The position numbers and the translations under genes are program-made. The notes beneath the pieces are model-generated. The model saw only the letters and a list, made by a program, of their open reading frames with translations. It did no database searches and was not told the origin of the DNA. From Celeribacter naphthalenivorans (GTDB lineage Bacteria; Pseudomonadota; Alphaproteobacteria; Rhodobacterales; Rhodobacteraceae), in the NCBI RefSeq assembly GCF_020524585.1, contig NZ_JAIVLK010000001.1, positions 186,001-250,000 of the forward strand: 64,000 nucleotides of DNA. Reading direction: 5' to 3'. Positions 55,638 to 64,000 of the stretch are shown one piece after another (the stretch's first letter is position 1; each line of letters opens with the position of its first letter).

Positions 55638-56219
55638 AATTTCCTCCGAGACGCGTCTTTCGACATTTATATGCGAATTAAATTTCCATGCAACTCTGAG
55701 TTGTCCGCAACTTCAATGCTGCACCTGAATATTCCTACACCATATGGGCAATTTTTCCTATCGTCTGGCAAGGAGATTTTAGGGGGGGATTGTTAACTTC
55801 GATATTTTTTTGGTCTATATTCACGGGGAATTGGCATAAAACGCACGCGAAAAGAAATCGAAAAAGACAAAACATGGTAAATGCGATCTGCGGCGTGCGC
55901 GGTTTTTTTGTTCGATTGACGTAAGGGTCAAGTTGATTCGTTTTCTGCAATGCAGCGCTCGTATGACGTGTATTTTGGCTGGCCATGACAAGTCAGACCC
56001 TGCAAAGAGACTTGCTCAGGCAAAATGTGCACAGACAACATGTGCGTCAGAAGATATAAGGCCGGGCGACGAGGCAGGTGAGCCTTGGTGTGAGCGGTCG
56101 GGAGGGCAAACAGGCATGACAGCGCGATGTGACACGAGACCATCAGGGCGGTTCAGGCCGTCTGATGCCGGTGCAGGGTCCTTTGAGACGACATGGCGTT
56201 CTCATGTGGCGGGTGAGCC
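55638..56219. other. 582-bp gap, promoter region of the ExoY-type gene and modB leader
   Basis: No gene supportable. The left half (about 55640-55920) is AT-rich compared with the rest of the window, as expected for a promoter. TTGAC-GTAAGG-GTCAA (55917 region) is an inverted repeat with a 6-bp spacer that does not fit FNR. The right half is GC-rich; no modA or remnant of one could be recognised. Confidence 0.6.
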
Positions 56220-56936
56220 GTGTTGAGTGCCGAGGCCACAGGATTGGGGCCGGAGGAATGGCAGGCCATCGCCCTCTCGCTCAAAGTCGCCTTTTGGGCG
56301 GCGCTTGCGAGCCTGCCGTTTGGCATCTTCATCGCTTACGCTTTGGCGCGCTGGGATTTCCCGGGGCGGCAACTGCTCAACGGTCTGGTGCATTTGCCTC
56401 TCGTTTTGCCGCCTGTGGTGACCGGCTATCTGCTCTTGATGACCTTGGGCACCCGCGCGCCGCTCGGGGCGTTTCTGGAAAATTTCGGCATCGTCTTTTC
56501 TTTCCGCTGGACCGGCGCCGCGCTGGCCGCCGCGATCATGGGCTTCCCGCTGATGGTGCGCGCCATCCGCCTGTCGATCGAGGCGGTGGATGGCCGTCTT
56601 GAAGAGGCCGCCTCCACCTTGGGCGCCTCGCCGTTGCGGGTGTTTTTCCGCGTTACCCTGCCGTTGTCCTGGCCCGGCATTCTGGCCGGCGCGGTTCTGG
56701 CCTTTGCCAAGGCTCTGGGCGAATTCGGCGCCACAATCACTTTCGTCTCCAACATTCCGGGCCAGACCCGCACCTTGCCCTCCGCGATCTACGCCTTTCT
56801 CCAGGTGCCGGGCGGAGAAAGCGCGGCGTTGCGGCTGGTCCTGATCTCCATCGCTTTGGCCATGGCGGCGCTCATTCTCTCCGAAGTTCTGGCCCGTCGC
56901 GTGTCGAAGCGCCTGTCCGAGGGAGGGCGCTCATGA
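56220..56936 (+). CDS. modB: Molybdate ABC transporter permease
   Basis: Encodes 238 residues with five helices from a GTG start. 'SLKVAFWAALASLPFGIFIAYALARWDFPG' (about 20-49) and the EAA loop 'AASTLGASPLRVFFRVTLPLSWPGILAGAVLAFAKALGEFGATI' (about 138-181) are the ModB pattern. It moves molybdate with ModC. The stop overlaps the modC start (ATGA). No modA precedes it. Confidence 0.92.
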   Translation: MLSAEATGLGPEEWQAIALSLKVAFWAALASLPFGIFIAYALARWDFPGRQLLNGLVHLPLVLPPVVTGYLLLMTLGTRAPLGAFLENFGIVFSFRWTGAALAAAIMGFPLMVRAIRLSIEAVDGRLEEAASTLGASPLRVFFRVTLPLSWPGILAGAVLAFAKALGEFGATITFVSNIPGQTRTLPSAIYAFLQVPGGESAALRLVLISIALAMAALILSEVLARRVSKRLSEGGRS

Positions 56937-58012
56937 CCCTGCGTGTCGATCTCAAACACCGCTTTTCAAGCTTTTCTCTCGATCTCGGGTTTGATGTGCC
57001 AGACGGTATCACCGTGTTGTTCGGTCGGTCCGGCTCCGGCAAATCCACGGTGCTGCGGGCCATCGCGGGGATTTTCAAACCGGAACATGCGCGGATCGTC
57101 CTGTCGGATCGTGTGCTTTGTGACAGTGAGGCCGGGCCTTGCCTGCCGCCGCACAAACGTCGGATCGGCATGATCTTTCAGGATGCCCGGCTGTTTCCGC
57201 ATCTCACCGTGGCGCAAAACCTCGATTTCGGACGGCGGTTCTCCAAGCGTGACGTGCCGCAGGGCGAAGTCTCGCAAATGGTCGAAATGCTGGGCATCGG
57301 TGCGCTTTTGGACCGTCGCCCGGACGGCCTCTCTGGCGGGGAACAGCAGCGCGTTGCCATCGGGCGGGCACTTTTGTCCGGGGCCGAGATGATCTTGGCC
57401 GACGAACCTCTGGCCGCGTTGGACGAGGCGCGTAAGGCGGAAATCCTGCCCTATTTCGAACGGTTGCGCGATGAGATCGCCATCCCCGTGCTCTACGTCA
57501 GCCACAGCCCCGCAGAAGTCGCCCGCCTCGCCACCACGGTGATCGCGCTTGAGGCCGGTCGCGTGATCGGGCAGGGCAGCGCCGAGGCGGTGCTGGGCGA
57601 TCCTGCCGTTTTGCCGGTGGGAACGGGCGGCGCAGGGGCGCTGATCCGGGCCACGGTGCGGGCACATCACGCGGATGGGTTGACCGAACTTGATGCCGGG
57701 GGCGAGGCGCTGTTCCTGCCGCGTCTCATGGCCGATCCGGGGCATCCGGTCCGCCTGCGCATCGCGGCGCATGAGGTGATCCTGTCGCCTGACCGTCCCG
57801 TCGGGCTTTCCGCACTCAACATTCTCAGCGGCACGATTGTCGAGATTTCCGAAGCCCAAGGCTCTGCCGTCTTGGTGGCGCTTCAAACCGGGGCCGGGCG
57901 GGTCTTGGCGCGGGTGACGACACGTTCGGTCGCGGCCTTGGGGCTGCGTGTGGGTGCGCCCTGCCACGCGGTGGTCAAAACCGCCTCGATTGCCCAAGAC
58001 AATCTCACCTGA
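56933..58012 (+). CDS. modC: Molybdate ABC transporter ATPase
   Basis: Encodes 359 residues. ATPase domain (about 1-230): Walker A 'FGRSGSGKSTVLRAI' (about 30-44), signature 'GLSGGEQQRVAIGRALL' (about 131-147), Walker B 'MILADEPLAALDE'. C-terminal TOBE/Mop domain (about 290-355) that binds molybdate. Energises molybdate uptake through ModB. Confidence 0.93.
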   Translation: MTLRVDLKHRFSSFSLDLGFDVPDGITVLFGRSGSGKSTVLRAIAGIFKPEHARIVLSDRVLCDSEAGPCLPPHKRRIGMIFQDARLFPHLTVAQNLDFGRRFSKRDVPQGEVSQMVEMLGIGALLDRRPDGLSGGEQQRVAIGRALLSGAEMILADEPLAALDEARKAEILPYFERLRDEIAIPVLYVSHSPAEVARLATTVIALEAGRVIGQGSAEAVLGDPAVLPVGTGGAGALIRATVRAHHADGLTELDAGGEALFLPRLMADPGHPVRLRIAAHEVILSPDRPVGLSALNILSGTIVEISEAQGSAVLVALQTGAGRVLARVTTRSVAALGLRVGAPCHAVVKTASIAQDNLT

Positions 58013-58100
58013 GGCGCGAAGCGGCGATCCCGACGGAAAACCGCGGGGCGTCGCGACAACTGGCGACATTTCCTGAAAGTTCAAGGTGGGGTAGACTTGC

Positions 58101-58131
58101 ATATGGCATGAAATTTGCATACATATGCAAA
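58101..58131. promoter_or_regulatory. Operator shared with the SQR-like gene, upstream of the RND operon
   Basis: TTTGCATA-CA-TATGCAAA (58114-58131) is a perfect 8-bp inverted repeat with a CA spacer, preceded by ATATGGCATG (58101-58110). The core GCATACATATGC is identical to that at 50491-50502. It lies 45 bp before the MFP start, in promoter position. Confidence 0.6.
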
Positions 58132-58176
58132 ATATTGAATGTTAGGCTCTCGCCTGACGCCAGAATCGAGGTCAAA

Positions 58177-59163
58177 ATGCGCCGCACCCTTTTGCTCACG
58201 ATGATGCTTCTGCCCGGATCAATGCTGGTCGGACATCCCGCCCTCTCTGAAACCCTGTCGCTCACGCCGCAGCCGATCACCGAATGGAAACCGGTCTACG
58301 CCGAGGTCGAGCCCCGCGATCAGGTGCCCGCAAGGGCGCGGATCGGTGGCACGATCACCACACTCGATGTGACCGAGGGCGATCTGGTCGAGGCGGGCCA
58401 ACGTGTGGCGCTGATCGAAGACACCAAGCTTGTGTTCCAGATCGACGGCATCGACGCCCAGCTCGACGCCTACACTTCCCAGCTTGTGAAAGCGCAGGAC
58501 GATCTGACCCGGGGCGAGTCGCTGTCGGAACGCGGCGTCATTTCGACCTCTAGCCTGCAGGCGTTGCAGACAAATGTCACCGTCCTCGAAGGCCAGATCA
58601 CCTCGCTTCAGGCCGAACGCCAAGTCGTGTCGCGCCAGATCGAAGAGGGCGAGGTTCTGGCGCCTGAGGCCGGTGTGGTCCTTGATGTGCCGGTGTCGAA
58701 AGGCGCCGTGATCATGAGTGGCGAACAGGTGGCCCTGATCGGTGCGGGGGGCACCTTCCTACGTCTCGGCGTGTCTGAGCGCTACGCGGATCGCTTGACC
58801 GAAGGCGATACCATTCAGATTTTGGGTGCGGGCGAGGCTCAGACCGGCACGCTCGCGAAAATTTATCCGCTGATTCAAGGCGGTCGTGTCGAAGCCGATG
58901 TTGAGGTCGAGAACCTCGATGCCCGCTTTGTCGGACGCCGTGTGCAAGTGCAGCTCCCGGTCGGCAGCCATGACGCGCTTTTGGTGCCGCAAACCGCGCT
59001 GACCCAATCTGGCGGCCTCGATTTTGTCTCTGTCGAGATCGAAGGTCATCAAAGCAAACGTGTCGTCGTGCCGGGCAATGAGGTGATGCTGGACGGTGTT
59101 GCCTATGTCGAAATTCTGAGCGGCCTGTCCGAGGGCGATGCGGTGGTGATCGACCATGAATAA
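58177..59163 (+). CDS. RND efflux periplasmic adaptor (membrane fusion protein)
   Basis: Encodes 328 residues. Signal peptide about 1-25, then the HlyD/AcrA-like halves: 'PARARIGGTITTLDVTEGDLVEAGQRVALIEDTK' (about 51-84, lipoyl half), coiled hairpin (about 85-150) and 'EGEVLAPEAGVVLDVPVSKGAVIMSGEQVALI' (about 156-187). Bridges the RND pump to an outer membrane channel. The ATG at 58177 follows GAGG; an earlier in-frame ATG lies inside the operator and is rejected. Confidence 0.9.
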   Translation: MRRTLLLTMMLLPGSMLVGHPALSETLSLTPQPITEWKPVYAEVEPRDQVPARARIGGTITTLDVTEGDLVEAGQRVALIEDTKLVFQIDGIDAQLDAYTSQLVKAQDDLTRGESLSERGVISTSSLQALQTNVTVLEGQITSLQAERQVVSRQIEEGEVLAPEAGVVLDVPVSKGAVIMSGEQVALIGAGGTFLRLGVSERYADRLTEGDTIQILGAGEAQTGTLAKIYPLIQGGRVEADVEVENLDARFVGRRVQVQLPVGSHDALLVPQTALTQSGGLDFVSVEIEGHQSKRVVVPGNEVMLDGVAYVEILSGLSEGDAVVIDHE

Positions 59164-62100
59164 TCCACACGGACCGTCGGGCGCGCTAGGCATTGCCGGC
59201 CATCTGACCCGCAGCTTCATCCTCTCTCCTCTCACGCCGCTCTTTCTATTGGCCGCGCTGGCCGTGGGCATGATCGCACTGATCTCCCTGCCGCGCGAAG
59301 AGGAGCCGCAAATCTCCGTGCCCCTCGTGGACATCCATGTCGAAACCCCGGGGCTCAAGGCGCAAGACGGGCTCAAGCTCGTCACCGAACCGCTGGAGAC
59401 CATCGTCAAGGGCATCGATCAGGTCGAACATGTCTACTCGGATAGCCGCGACGACCACATCATGGTCACCGCGCGCTTTGACGTCGGCGTGCCCTCCGAG
59501 ACCGCCATCGTGCGAGTTCGGGACAAGATCATGGCTAATCTCGATCGCCTTCCTGTCGGGATCAATGAGCCGCTCGTGGTGGGCCGGGGCATCAACGATG
59601 TTGCAATCGTGGCGCTGACTTTTAGCCCGTCAGAGGACAACGCGGCGATGACGGCCGCCGATCTGACGCGGGTCGTCAAAGAGGTCGAGGTTCAGCTTGC
59701 GCGGATCGAAAATGTCGGTCTGACCTATGTGATCGGCGCCACCGAAGAGGCGCTCCGCGTCGCCCCCGATCCGGAAAAACTGGCGCTTTATGGCGTCACC
59801 CTGCAACAGCTCTCGAACAAGGTGGCGGGGGCCAATTCCGCAAGCCCCGCCGGGCTTTTGCGCGATGGCGGCGAACAGGTCGGGTTGATCGTCGGCAAGA
59901 CGCTGACGACGCCCGAAGAGATCGGCAATCTCGAGCTGACCGCCCGCGATGGGCGCACCGTCTATGTGCGGGACGTGGCAGATGTCGCTTTTGTCTCCGA
60001 TCTCGATGAGCACTATGTCGCGACGCTGACGCGCGCCGGGGCACAGGGCGAGGACGCCGGGGAAGATGGCCCGGTCGTCGCGATGGACATGGACGCCCCG
60101 ATCATGCGTCGCCCGGCGGTGACCTTGGCGATTGCCAAACGGGCTGGCGCCAATGCCGTGGTCGTGGCCGATGAGATTCTGCACCGCGTCGAGACCATGA
60201 AGGGCGAGATCATCCCAGACAGCGTCGATGTCGAGGTGACCCGCGACTATGGCGAAACCGCCAATGAAAAGGCCAATGAGCTTCTGTTCCACTTGGCCCT
60301 TGCGACGCTCTCCATCGTCGGTCTCGTGCTGATCGCCATCGGCTGGCGGGAGGCCATCGTGGTCGCCATCGTGATCCCCGTGACAATCCTTCTGACGCTC
60401 TTCGCCTCCTATATCATGGGCTACACGCTAAACCGCGTGTCCTTGTTTGCGCTGATTTTCTCCATCGGGATTCTCGTAGATGACGCCATCGTGGTGATCG
60501 AAAACATCGCGCGGCACTGGGGGCTGAAGCGTCCGGGGCAGAACCGCTTTGGCGCGGCCATCGCCGCTGTGGCCGAGGTTGGCAACCCCACCATCGTCGC
60601 GACGCTCACCGTGGTGGTCGCACTTTTGCCGATGCTGTTCGTCTCCGGCATGATGGGCCCCTATATGTCGCCGATCCCGGCCAATGCCTCGGCTGCGATG
60701 ATCTTTTCCTTCTTCGTGGCGGTGATGATCACGCCATGGCTGATGATGAAAATCGCGGGCCGCGCCGAGTTGCATCACGATGGCGATCATGCTGAAGGCG
60801 GTGTTCCGGGCGGCAAACTGGGCAAGCTCTACACCCGCATCGCCCGTCCGATCCTGCACAGCAAAGGGCATGCGTGGCTTTTCCTGATCGTGGTGATCGT
60901 GCTGTCCTTCGGTTCTCTGGGGGCGCTCTACACCAAACATGTGACGGTCAAACTTTTGCCCTTTGACAATAAATCTGAGCTGTCGGTGATGATCGATCTG
61001 CCGGAAGGCTCCTCCGTCGAGGCCACCGATGCCGTTGCGCAGGAGGCGGCAAAGCTGGCGATGACCCTGCCGGAGGTGATGTCGGCCCAAACCCATGCGG
61101 GCACGGCGGGCGCATTCAATTTCAACGGGCTGGTGCGGCATTACTATCTGCGTGAAAACCCGGAAATGGGCGAAGTGCAGTTGAAACTTCTGCCGAAAGG
61201 GGATCGCGACCGGACCTCGCATGACATCGCGCTGGAGCTGCGCGAGATGCTGCTCGAAGACATTTCCGTGCCGCCCGGCACCGCCATGAAAGTGGTCGAG
61301 CCGCCGCCGGGACCGCCGGTGATCTCGACGCTTTTGGCGGAAATTTACGGACCCGATGGGGCGACTCGTCGCGCCGTGGCTGGCAAGGTCCGCGAAGCTT
61401 TTGAAAGCGTGGATTTCATCGTCGACACCGATGACAATTACGGCGTTCAGGCGCGGCGTATCCGGGCGGAGATGAAACCTTCGGATTTGAATTTCTATCA
61501 GGTGGCGGAGGCCGATGCCGCGCAGACCTTGCAGCTTCTCAACAGCTACACCACGGTCGGCTATTCGCATCGTGGCGAGGGGCGGCGTCCGATCCCGATC
61601 GTCATCGGGCGGGACAAATCCGATCGCGTTCTGGATGCGACGGCGCTCTCGACACCGGTTCCCGCCAATGCTTTGCCCGGTGGGCGCGGTGTGGTCGAAC
61701 TGGGGGATGTGATTGCGATCACCGAAGAGGAGACCTCGTTCCCGATCTTCCGGCACAATGGTTATGACGTGGTGATGGTACAGGCCGAGCTTGCCGGTGC
61801 CTATGAAGCGCCCCTCTATGGCATGCTCGCGGTGGCCGATAAACTTGATGAGATGGACTGGCCCGAGGGGATGAAGCCCGAGATTTCGATGCACGGTCAA
61901 CCGACCGATACGTTGAAACCGGTGTTGTTGTGGGATGGGGAATGGGAGGTGACTTGGGTCACCTTCCGCGACATGGGGGCCGCTTTTGGTGTGGCGCTTT
62001 TGGGGATCTACATCCTTGTGGTGGCGCAGTTCGGGTCTTTCCGCTTGCCGCTGGTGATCCTGACGCCAGTGCCTTTGACGTTTCTTGGCATCATGATTGG

Positions 62101-62434
62101 TCACTGGCTGTTCAATGCACCGTTTTCTGCGCCCTCGATGATCGGTTTCATCGCTCTGGCGGGGATCATCGTGCGGAACTCGATCCTTCTGGTCGATTTC
62201 ATTCGAAACGCTGATGAGGACGGGAAGGTGACGACGGATATCCTTTTGGAAGCGGGGGCCACCCGGTTCAAACCGATCTTGCTCACCGCAGTGGCGGCGA
62301 TGATTGGCGCGGCGGTGATCCTGGCGGACCCGATCTTTCAGGGTCTGGCCCTGTCGCTGTTCTTCGGGCTGCTGTCTTCGACCGCTCTGACGGTTTTGGT
62401 GATCCCGGCGATCTATCGCATTTTCAAGATGTGA
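59156..62434 (+). CDS. RND efflux permease
   Basis: Encodes 1092 residues, typical of AcrB/CusA-size pumps, with two six-helix blocks and large periplasmic domains. The proton-relay 'FSIGILVDDAIVVIENIARHW' (about 435-455) has the Asp-Asp pair. It exports substrates by proton exchange; the set of charged residues does not reveal a metal site, so drug, lipid or organic-acid cargo is likeliest. Overlaps the adaptor by 8 bp. No outer membrane factor gene follows. Confidence 0.93.
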   Translation: MNNPHGPSGALGIAGHLTRSFILSPLTPLFLLAALAVGMIALISLPREEEPQISVPLVDIHVETPGLKAQDGLKLVTEPLETIVKGIDQVEHVYSDSRDDHIMVTARFDVGVPSETAIVRVRDKIMANLDRLPVGINEPLVVGRGINDVAIVALTFSPSEDNAAMTAADLTRVVKEVEVQLARIENVGLTYVIGATEEALRVAPDPEKLALYGVTLQQLSNKVAGANSASPAGLLRDGGEQVGLIVGKTLTTPEEIGNLELTARDGRTVYVRDVADVAFVSDLDEHYVATLTRAGAQGEDAGEDGPVVAMDMDAPIMRRPAVTLAIAKRAGANAVVVADEILHRVETMKGEIIPDSVDVEVTRDYGETANEKANELLFHLALATLSIVGLVLIAIGWREAIVVAIVIPVTILLTLFASYIMGYTLNRVSLFALIFSIGILVDDAIVVIENIARHWGLKRPGQNRFGAAIAAVAEVGNPTIVATLTVVVALLPMLFVSGMMGPYMSPIPANASAAMIFSFFVAVMITPWLMMKIAGRAELHHDGDHAEGGVPGGKLGKLYTRIARPILHSKGHAWLFLIVVIVLSFGSLGALYTKHVTVKLLPFDNKSELSVMIDLPEGSSVEATDAVAQEAAKLAMTLPEVMSAQTHAGTAGAFNFNGLVRHYYLRENPEMGEVQLKLLPKGDRDRTSHDIALELREMLLEDISVPPGTAMKVVEPPPGPPVISTLLAEIYGPDGATRRAVAGKVREAFESVDFIVDTDDNYGVQARRIRAEMKPSDLNFYQVAEADAAQTLQLLNSYTTVGYSHRGEGRRPIPIVIGRDKSDRVLDATALSTPVPANALPGGRGVVELGDVIAITEEETSFPIFRHNGYDVVMVQAELAGAYEAPLYGMLAVADKLDEMDWPEGMKPEISMHGQPTDTLKPVLLWDGEWEVTWVTFRDMGAAFGVALLGIYILVVAQFGSFRLPLVILTPVPLTFLGIMIGHWLFNAPFSAPSMIGFIALAGIIVRNSILLVDFIRNADEDGKVTTDILLEAGATRFKPILLTAVAAMIGAAVILADPIFQGLALSLFFGLLSSTALTVLVIPAIYRIFKM

Positions 62435-62453
62435 TCTGGCTTACAAACCTATA

Positions 62454-62484
62454 AAAGAGGGGAGCGTTTTGCGCTCCCCTCTTT
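62454..62484. terminator. Bidirectional terminator between the RND and chemoreceptor genes
   Basis: AAAGAGGGGAGCG-TTTTG-CGCTCCCCTCTTT is a perfect 13-bp stem placed between convergent stops; T-rich ends exist on both strands. Confidence 0.85.
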
Positions 62485-62502
62485 GTAGGTCGCGCTACGA
62501 TG

Positions 62503-64000
62503 TTATGCCGATTTTGCGAAGGGAACCGCGCCGCCCTGTGGCGTACTGGCTGCGGTCGACACCGAGAAGAACGACAGGTCGCGCTCCATCGTATCAATGT
62601 TGTTGCGCAGGCTCATCGTCGCCGCATTGGTTTCTTCGGACATGGCGGCGTTCTGCTGGGTGGTTTGATCCAGCTGGTTAATGGCCGTGCTCAACTCGCC
62701 CAGTCCCGTCGCCTGCTCCGTGGTGGAGGTGGCAACATGTTCGATGCCCGCATGGATTTTCTCGGCGACCTCGCGAATGCGTGAGAGCGCCAAGCCCGCT
62801 TCTCGTACCAGTTCCACGCCGCCGGAAACCTGTTGGTTCGAGGTGGAGATGAGAGTGGCGATTTCGCGGGCCGCTTCCGAAGAGCGCTGCGCCAGCGCCC
62901 GTACTTCGGAGGCCACAACGGCAAACCCGCGTCCGGCTTCGCCCGCGCGCGCCGCTTCGACCCCTGCGTTCAAGGCCAAGAGGTTGGTCTGGAATGCAAT
63001 GTCGTCAATGACGGAGGTGATCGAGGCCACTTGTTTAGATGAGTTCTCGATCTCATCCATCGCCGAAATGGCACGATCAACGACCTCTTCAGCTTGGACC
63101 GTGTGGTTTCGGGCCTCGCCCGAGCGCGATTGAACCGTATTCGCCGTCTCGGCGACGCCTTTCACGGAGGCGACAAGTTCGTCCAGAGCGGCCGCGCTTT
63201 CTTCCAGTGTGGCGGCCTGATGTTCGGTGCGGCGGGCCAGATCATCCGTCGCCTGGCCGATGGATTCGGATTCGGATTTCAGGATTTGAGCCCCATCCGC
63301 AATACCGCCGACAATGTCACGCAGCTGCGAGGCGGTTTGGTTGAAGTTCTGACGAAGAGTGTCGAATTCGCCCAGGTTCGTGTCCAGATAGACCGAGAGA
63401 TCGCCCTTGGCCAGACGATCAAGGCCCGCCATCAACGTGTCGACCGTCACGCGGTAAACGGTTGTGTCCACGGCGAATTTGACAATTTTGACGACCTGCC
63501 CAGCGGCGTTTTTGATCGGGTTGTAGCTGGCGCGAATGGAGATGCGCTTGCCGCCTTTGCCGATGCGTTCGTAGTCATCGCTGAGCGCCTTGCCGGAGCG
63601 CAGGTCTGCCCAGAACTCTGTGTAGCTTTGGCTTTGAACGACTTTCGGATCGACGAACATGCTGTGATGCTTGCCGACGATTTCCTCCTCCGCATAGCCT
63701 AGGGCCTTGCAGAAATTATCGTTGGCCCGAAGGATCGTGCCGTCCGGTTTGAACTCGATGACCGCCTGAACCTTTTGAATGGCGCTAATCTGGCCGCAGG
63801 CGTCGGCCTCCATGTTTTTCGCCTGGGTGATGTCGAAGGCATATTTGACCACTTTGAAGGGCCGCCCCTCCGGGTCGATCAGGGTCTCATAGGTGGATTC
63901 GAGCCAGAGGATGTCGCCATTCTTGGCCCGGCGTTTCACTTGACCCTTTTCAGACGAGCCTTTGCTCAAGCGCTCCCAGAAGTCGCGATACGCCTGTGTG
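62503..64000 (-). CDS. PAS-containing soluble methyl-accepting chemotaxis protein, N-terminus beyond the window
   Basis: The 499 visible codons stay open to the right edge. Two PAS domains are partly or fully seen: the end of one ('[11 protein letters not shown]', '[11 protein letters not shown]') and a full one ('[36 protein letters not shown]'). Then the MCP signalling domain with hairpin tip '[42 protein letters not shown]'. No transmembrane segment is visible, so it is a cytoplasmic, likely redox- or energy-sensing receptor (PAS-heme/FAD type, inference). Confidence 0.92.
   Translation of the reverse strand, partial: TQAYRDFWERLSKGSSEKGQVKRRAKNGDILWLESTYETLIDPEGRPFKVVKYAFDITQAKNMEADACGQISAIQKVQAVIEFKPDGTILRANDNFCKALGYAEEEIVGKHHSMFVDPKVVQSQSYTEFWADLRSGKALSDDYERIGKGGKRISIRASYNPIKNAAGQVVKIVKFAVDTTVYRVTVDTLMAGLDRLAKGDLSVYLDTNLGEFDTLRQNFNQTASQLRDIVGGIADGAQILKSESESIGQATDDLARRTEHQAATLEESAAALDELVASVKGVAETANTVQSRSGEARNHTVQAEEVVDRAISAMDEIENSSKQVASITSVIDDIAFQTNLLALNAGVEAARAGEAGRGFAVVASEVRALAQRSSEAAREIATLISTSNQQVSGGVELVREAGLALSRIREVAEKIHAGIEHVATSTTEQATGLGELSTAINQLDQTTQQNAAMSEETNAATMSLRNNIDTMERDLSFFSVSTAASTPQGGAVPFAKSA

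Noticed and set aside
55917-55934. TTGAC-N6-GTCAA upstream of modB/exoY as an FNR box
   Set aside because: The spacer is 6 bp and not 4 bp, which does not fit FNR/CRP geometry.
56040-56219. Possible molybdenum-cofactor or cobalamin riboswitch before modB
   Set aside because: GC-rich and foldable, but I could not match the conserved box or pairing pattern of either class.
55933-56226. 97-codon plus-strand frame ending inside the modB start
   Set aside because: No known motif, no ribosome site and no resemblance to ModA or its signal peptide.
1-64000. CRISPR array, prophage, transposase or rRNA operon
   Set aside because: No regularly spaced repeats, phage or transposase genes, or rRNA-like sequence were seen anywhere in the window.

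Overview
The window looks like a chromosomal segment of a marine or soil Rhodobacteraceae (Roseobacter-group) alphaproteobacterium. It is GC-rich with tightly packed operons and many ATGA/TGATG start-stop overlaps. The pcaDCHGB-pcaQ and pcaIJF-pcaR layouts, two TRAP transporters, the ArsR-reductase/GAPDH/ArsJ arsenic cluster, cydDCABX and an ATTC-N8-GAAT (SqrR-type) operator all fit that group. I see no prophage, insertion sequence or CRISPR array. The assignment rests on gene content only.

Layout. (1) 0-9.4 kb, housekeeping: a MerR-type regulator cut by the window edge, two hotdog thioesterases with a MATE exporter, pyrD with a DUF952 gene, a TetR/DUF2798 divergent pair, a periplasmic UshA-type 5'-nucleotidase, a GFA protein, a DUF1992 protein, YedK, another thioesterase, a DUF2892 membrane protein and tRNA-Gly(UCC). 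(2) 9.5-10.7 kb: a periplasmic di-heme cytochrome c peroxidase behind an FNR-type box. (3) 10.7-38.5 kb, an aromatic-catabolism island. A minus-strand operon (TRAP transporter, 3-hydroxybenzoate 6-hydroxylase, gentisate dioxygenase, maleylpyruvate isomerase, fumarylpyruvate hydrolase) takes 3-hydroxybenzoate to pyruvate and fumarate. A plus-strand operon (SDR, enoyl-CoA hydratase, TRAP transporter, MarR, feruloyl-CoA-synthase-like ligase, amidohydrolase, acyl-CoA dehydrogenase) looks like a CoA-dependent hydroxycinnamate side-chain-shortening route. pobR/pobA make protocatechuate, and pcaDCHGB/pcaQ with pcaIJF/pcaR complete the beta-ketoadipate pathway. (4) 38.5-40.3 kb: the BioMNY biotin ECF transporter. 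(5) 40.5-43.6 kb: arsenate resistance through 1-arseno-3-phosphoglycerate (ArsR-reductase fusion, GAPDH, ArsJ). (6) 43.9-50.3 kb: cydDC and cydABX for cytochrome bd, with an FNR-type box before cydA. (7) 50.5-52.2 kb: a Tat-exported sulfide:quinone oxidoreductase-like flavoprotein and a DUF5368 membrane protein. (8) 52.4-55.6 kb: envelope glycosylation (GT2, LpxB-N-like, GT83, ExoY-type sugar transferase). (9) 56.2-58.0 kb: molybdate transport genes modBC without modA. (10) 58.2-62.4 kb: an RND efflux pair. (11) An incomplete soluble PAS-MCP chemoreceptor at the right edge.

How the parts connect. Hydroxycinnamates from plant material would be activated, hydrated, oxidised and cleaved to hydroxybenzoates. 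Depending on ring substitution these enter either the gentisate branch (3-hydroxybenzoate) or the protocatechuate branch (4-hydroxybenzoate). The most novel regulatory signal is a near-identical operator (GCATA-CA-TATGC core plus an ATATGGYATG element) found only upstream of the SQR-like gene and the RND efflux operon, which suggests one sulfur- or stress-responsive regulon. Other sequence-level signals are an SqrR-type palindrome before the DUF2892 gene, two TTGAC-N4-GTCAA boxes before the peroxidase and cydA, a Pho-box-like array before the nucleotidase, and a PcaQ box overlapping the pcaQ start region. All function calls are from reading the sequence; no database search was run.
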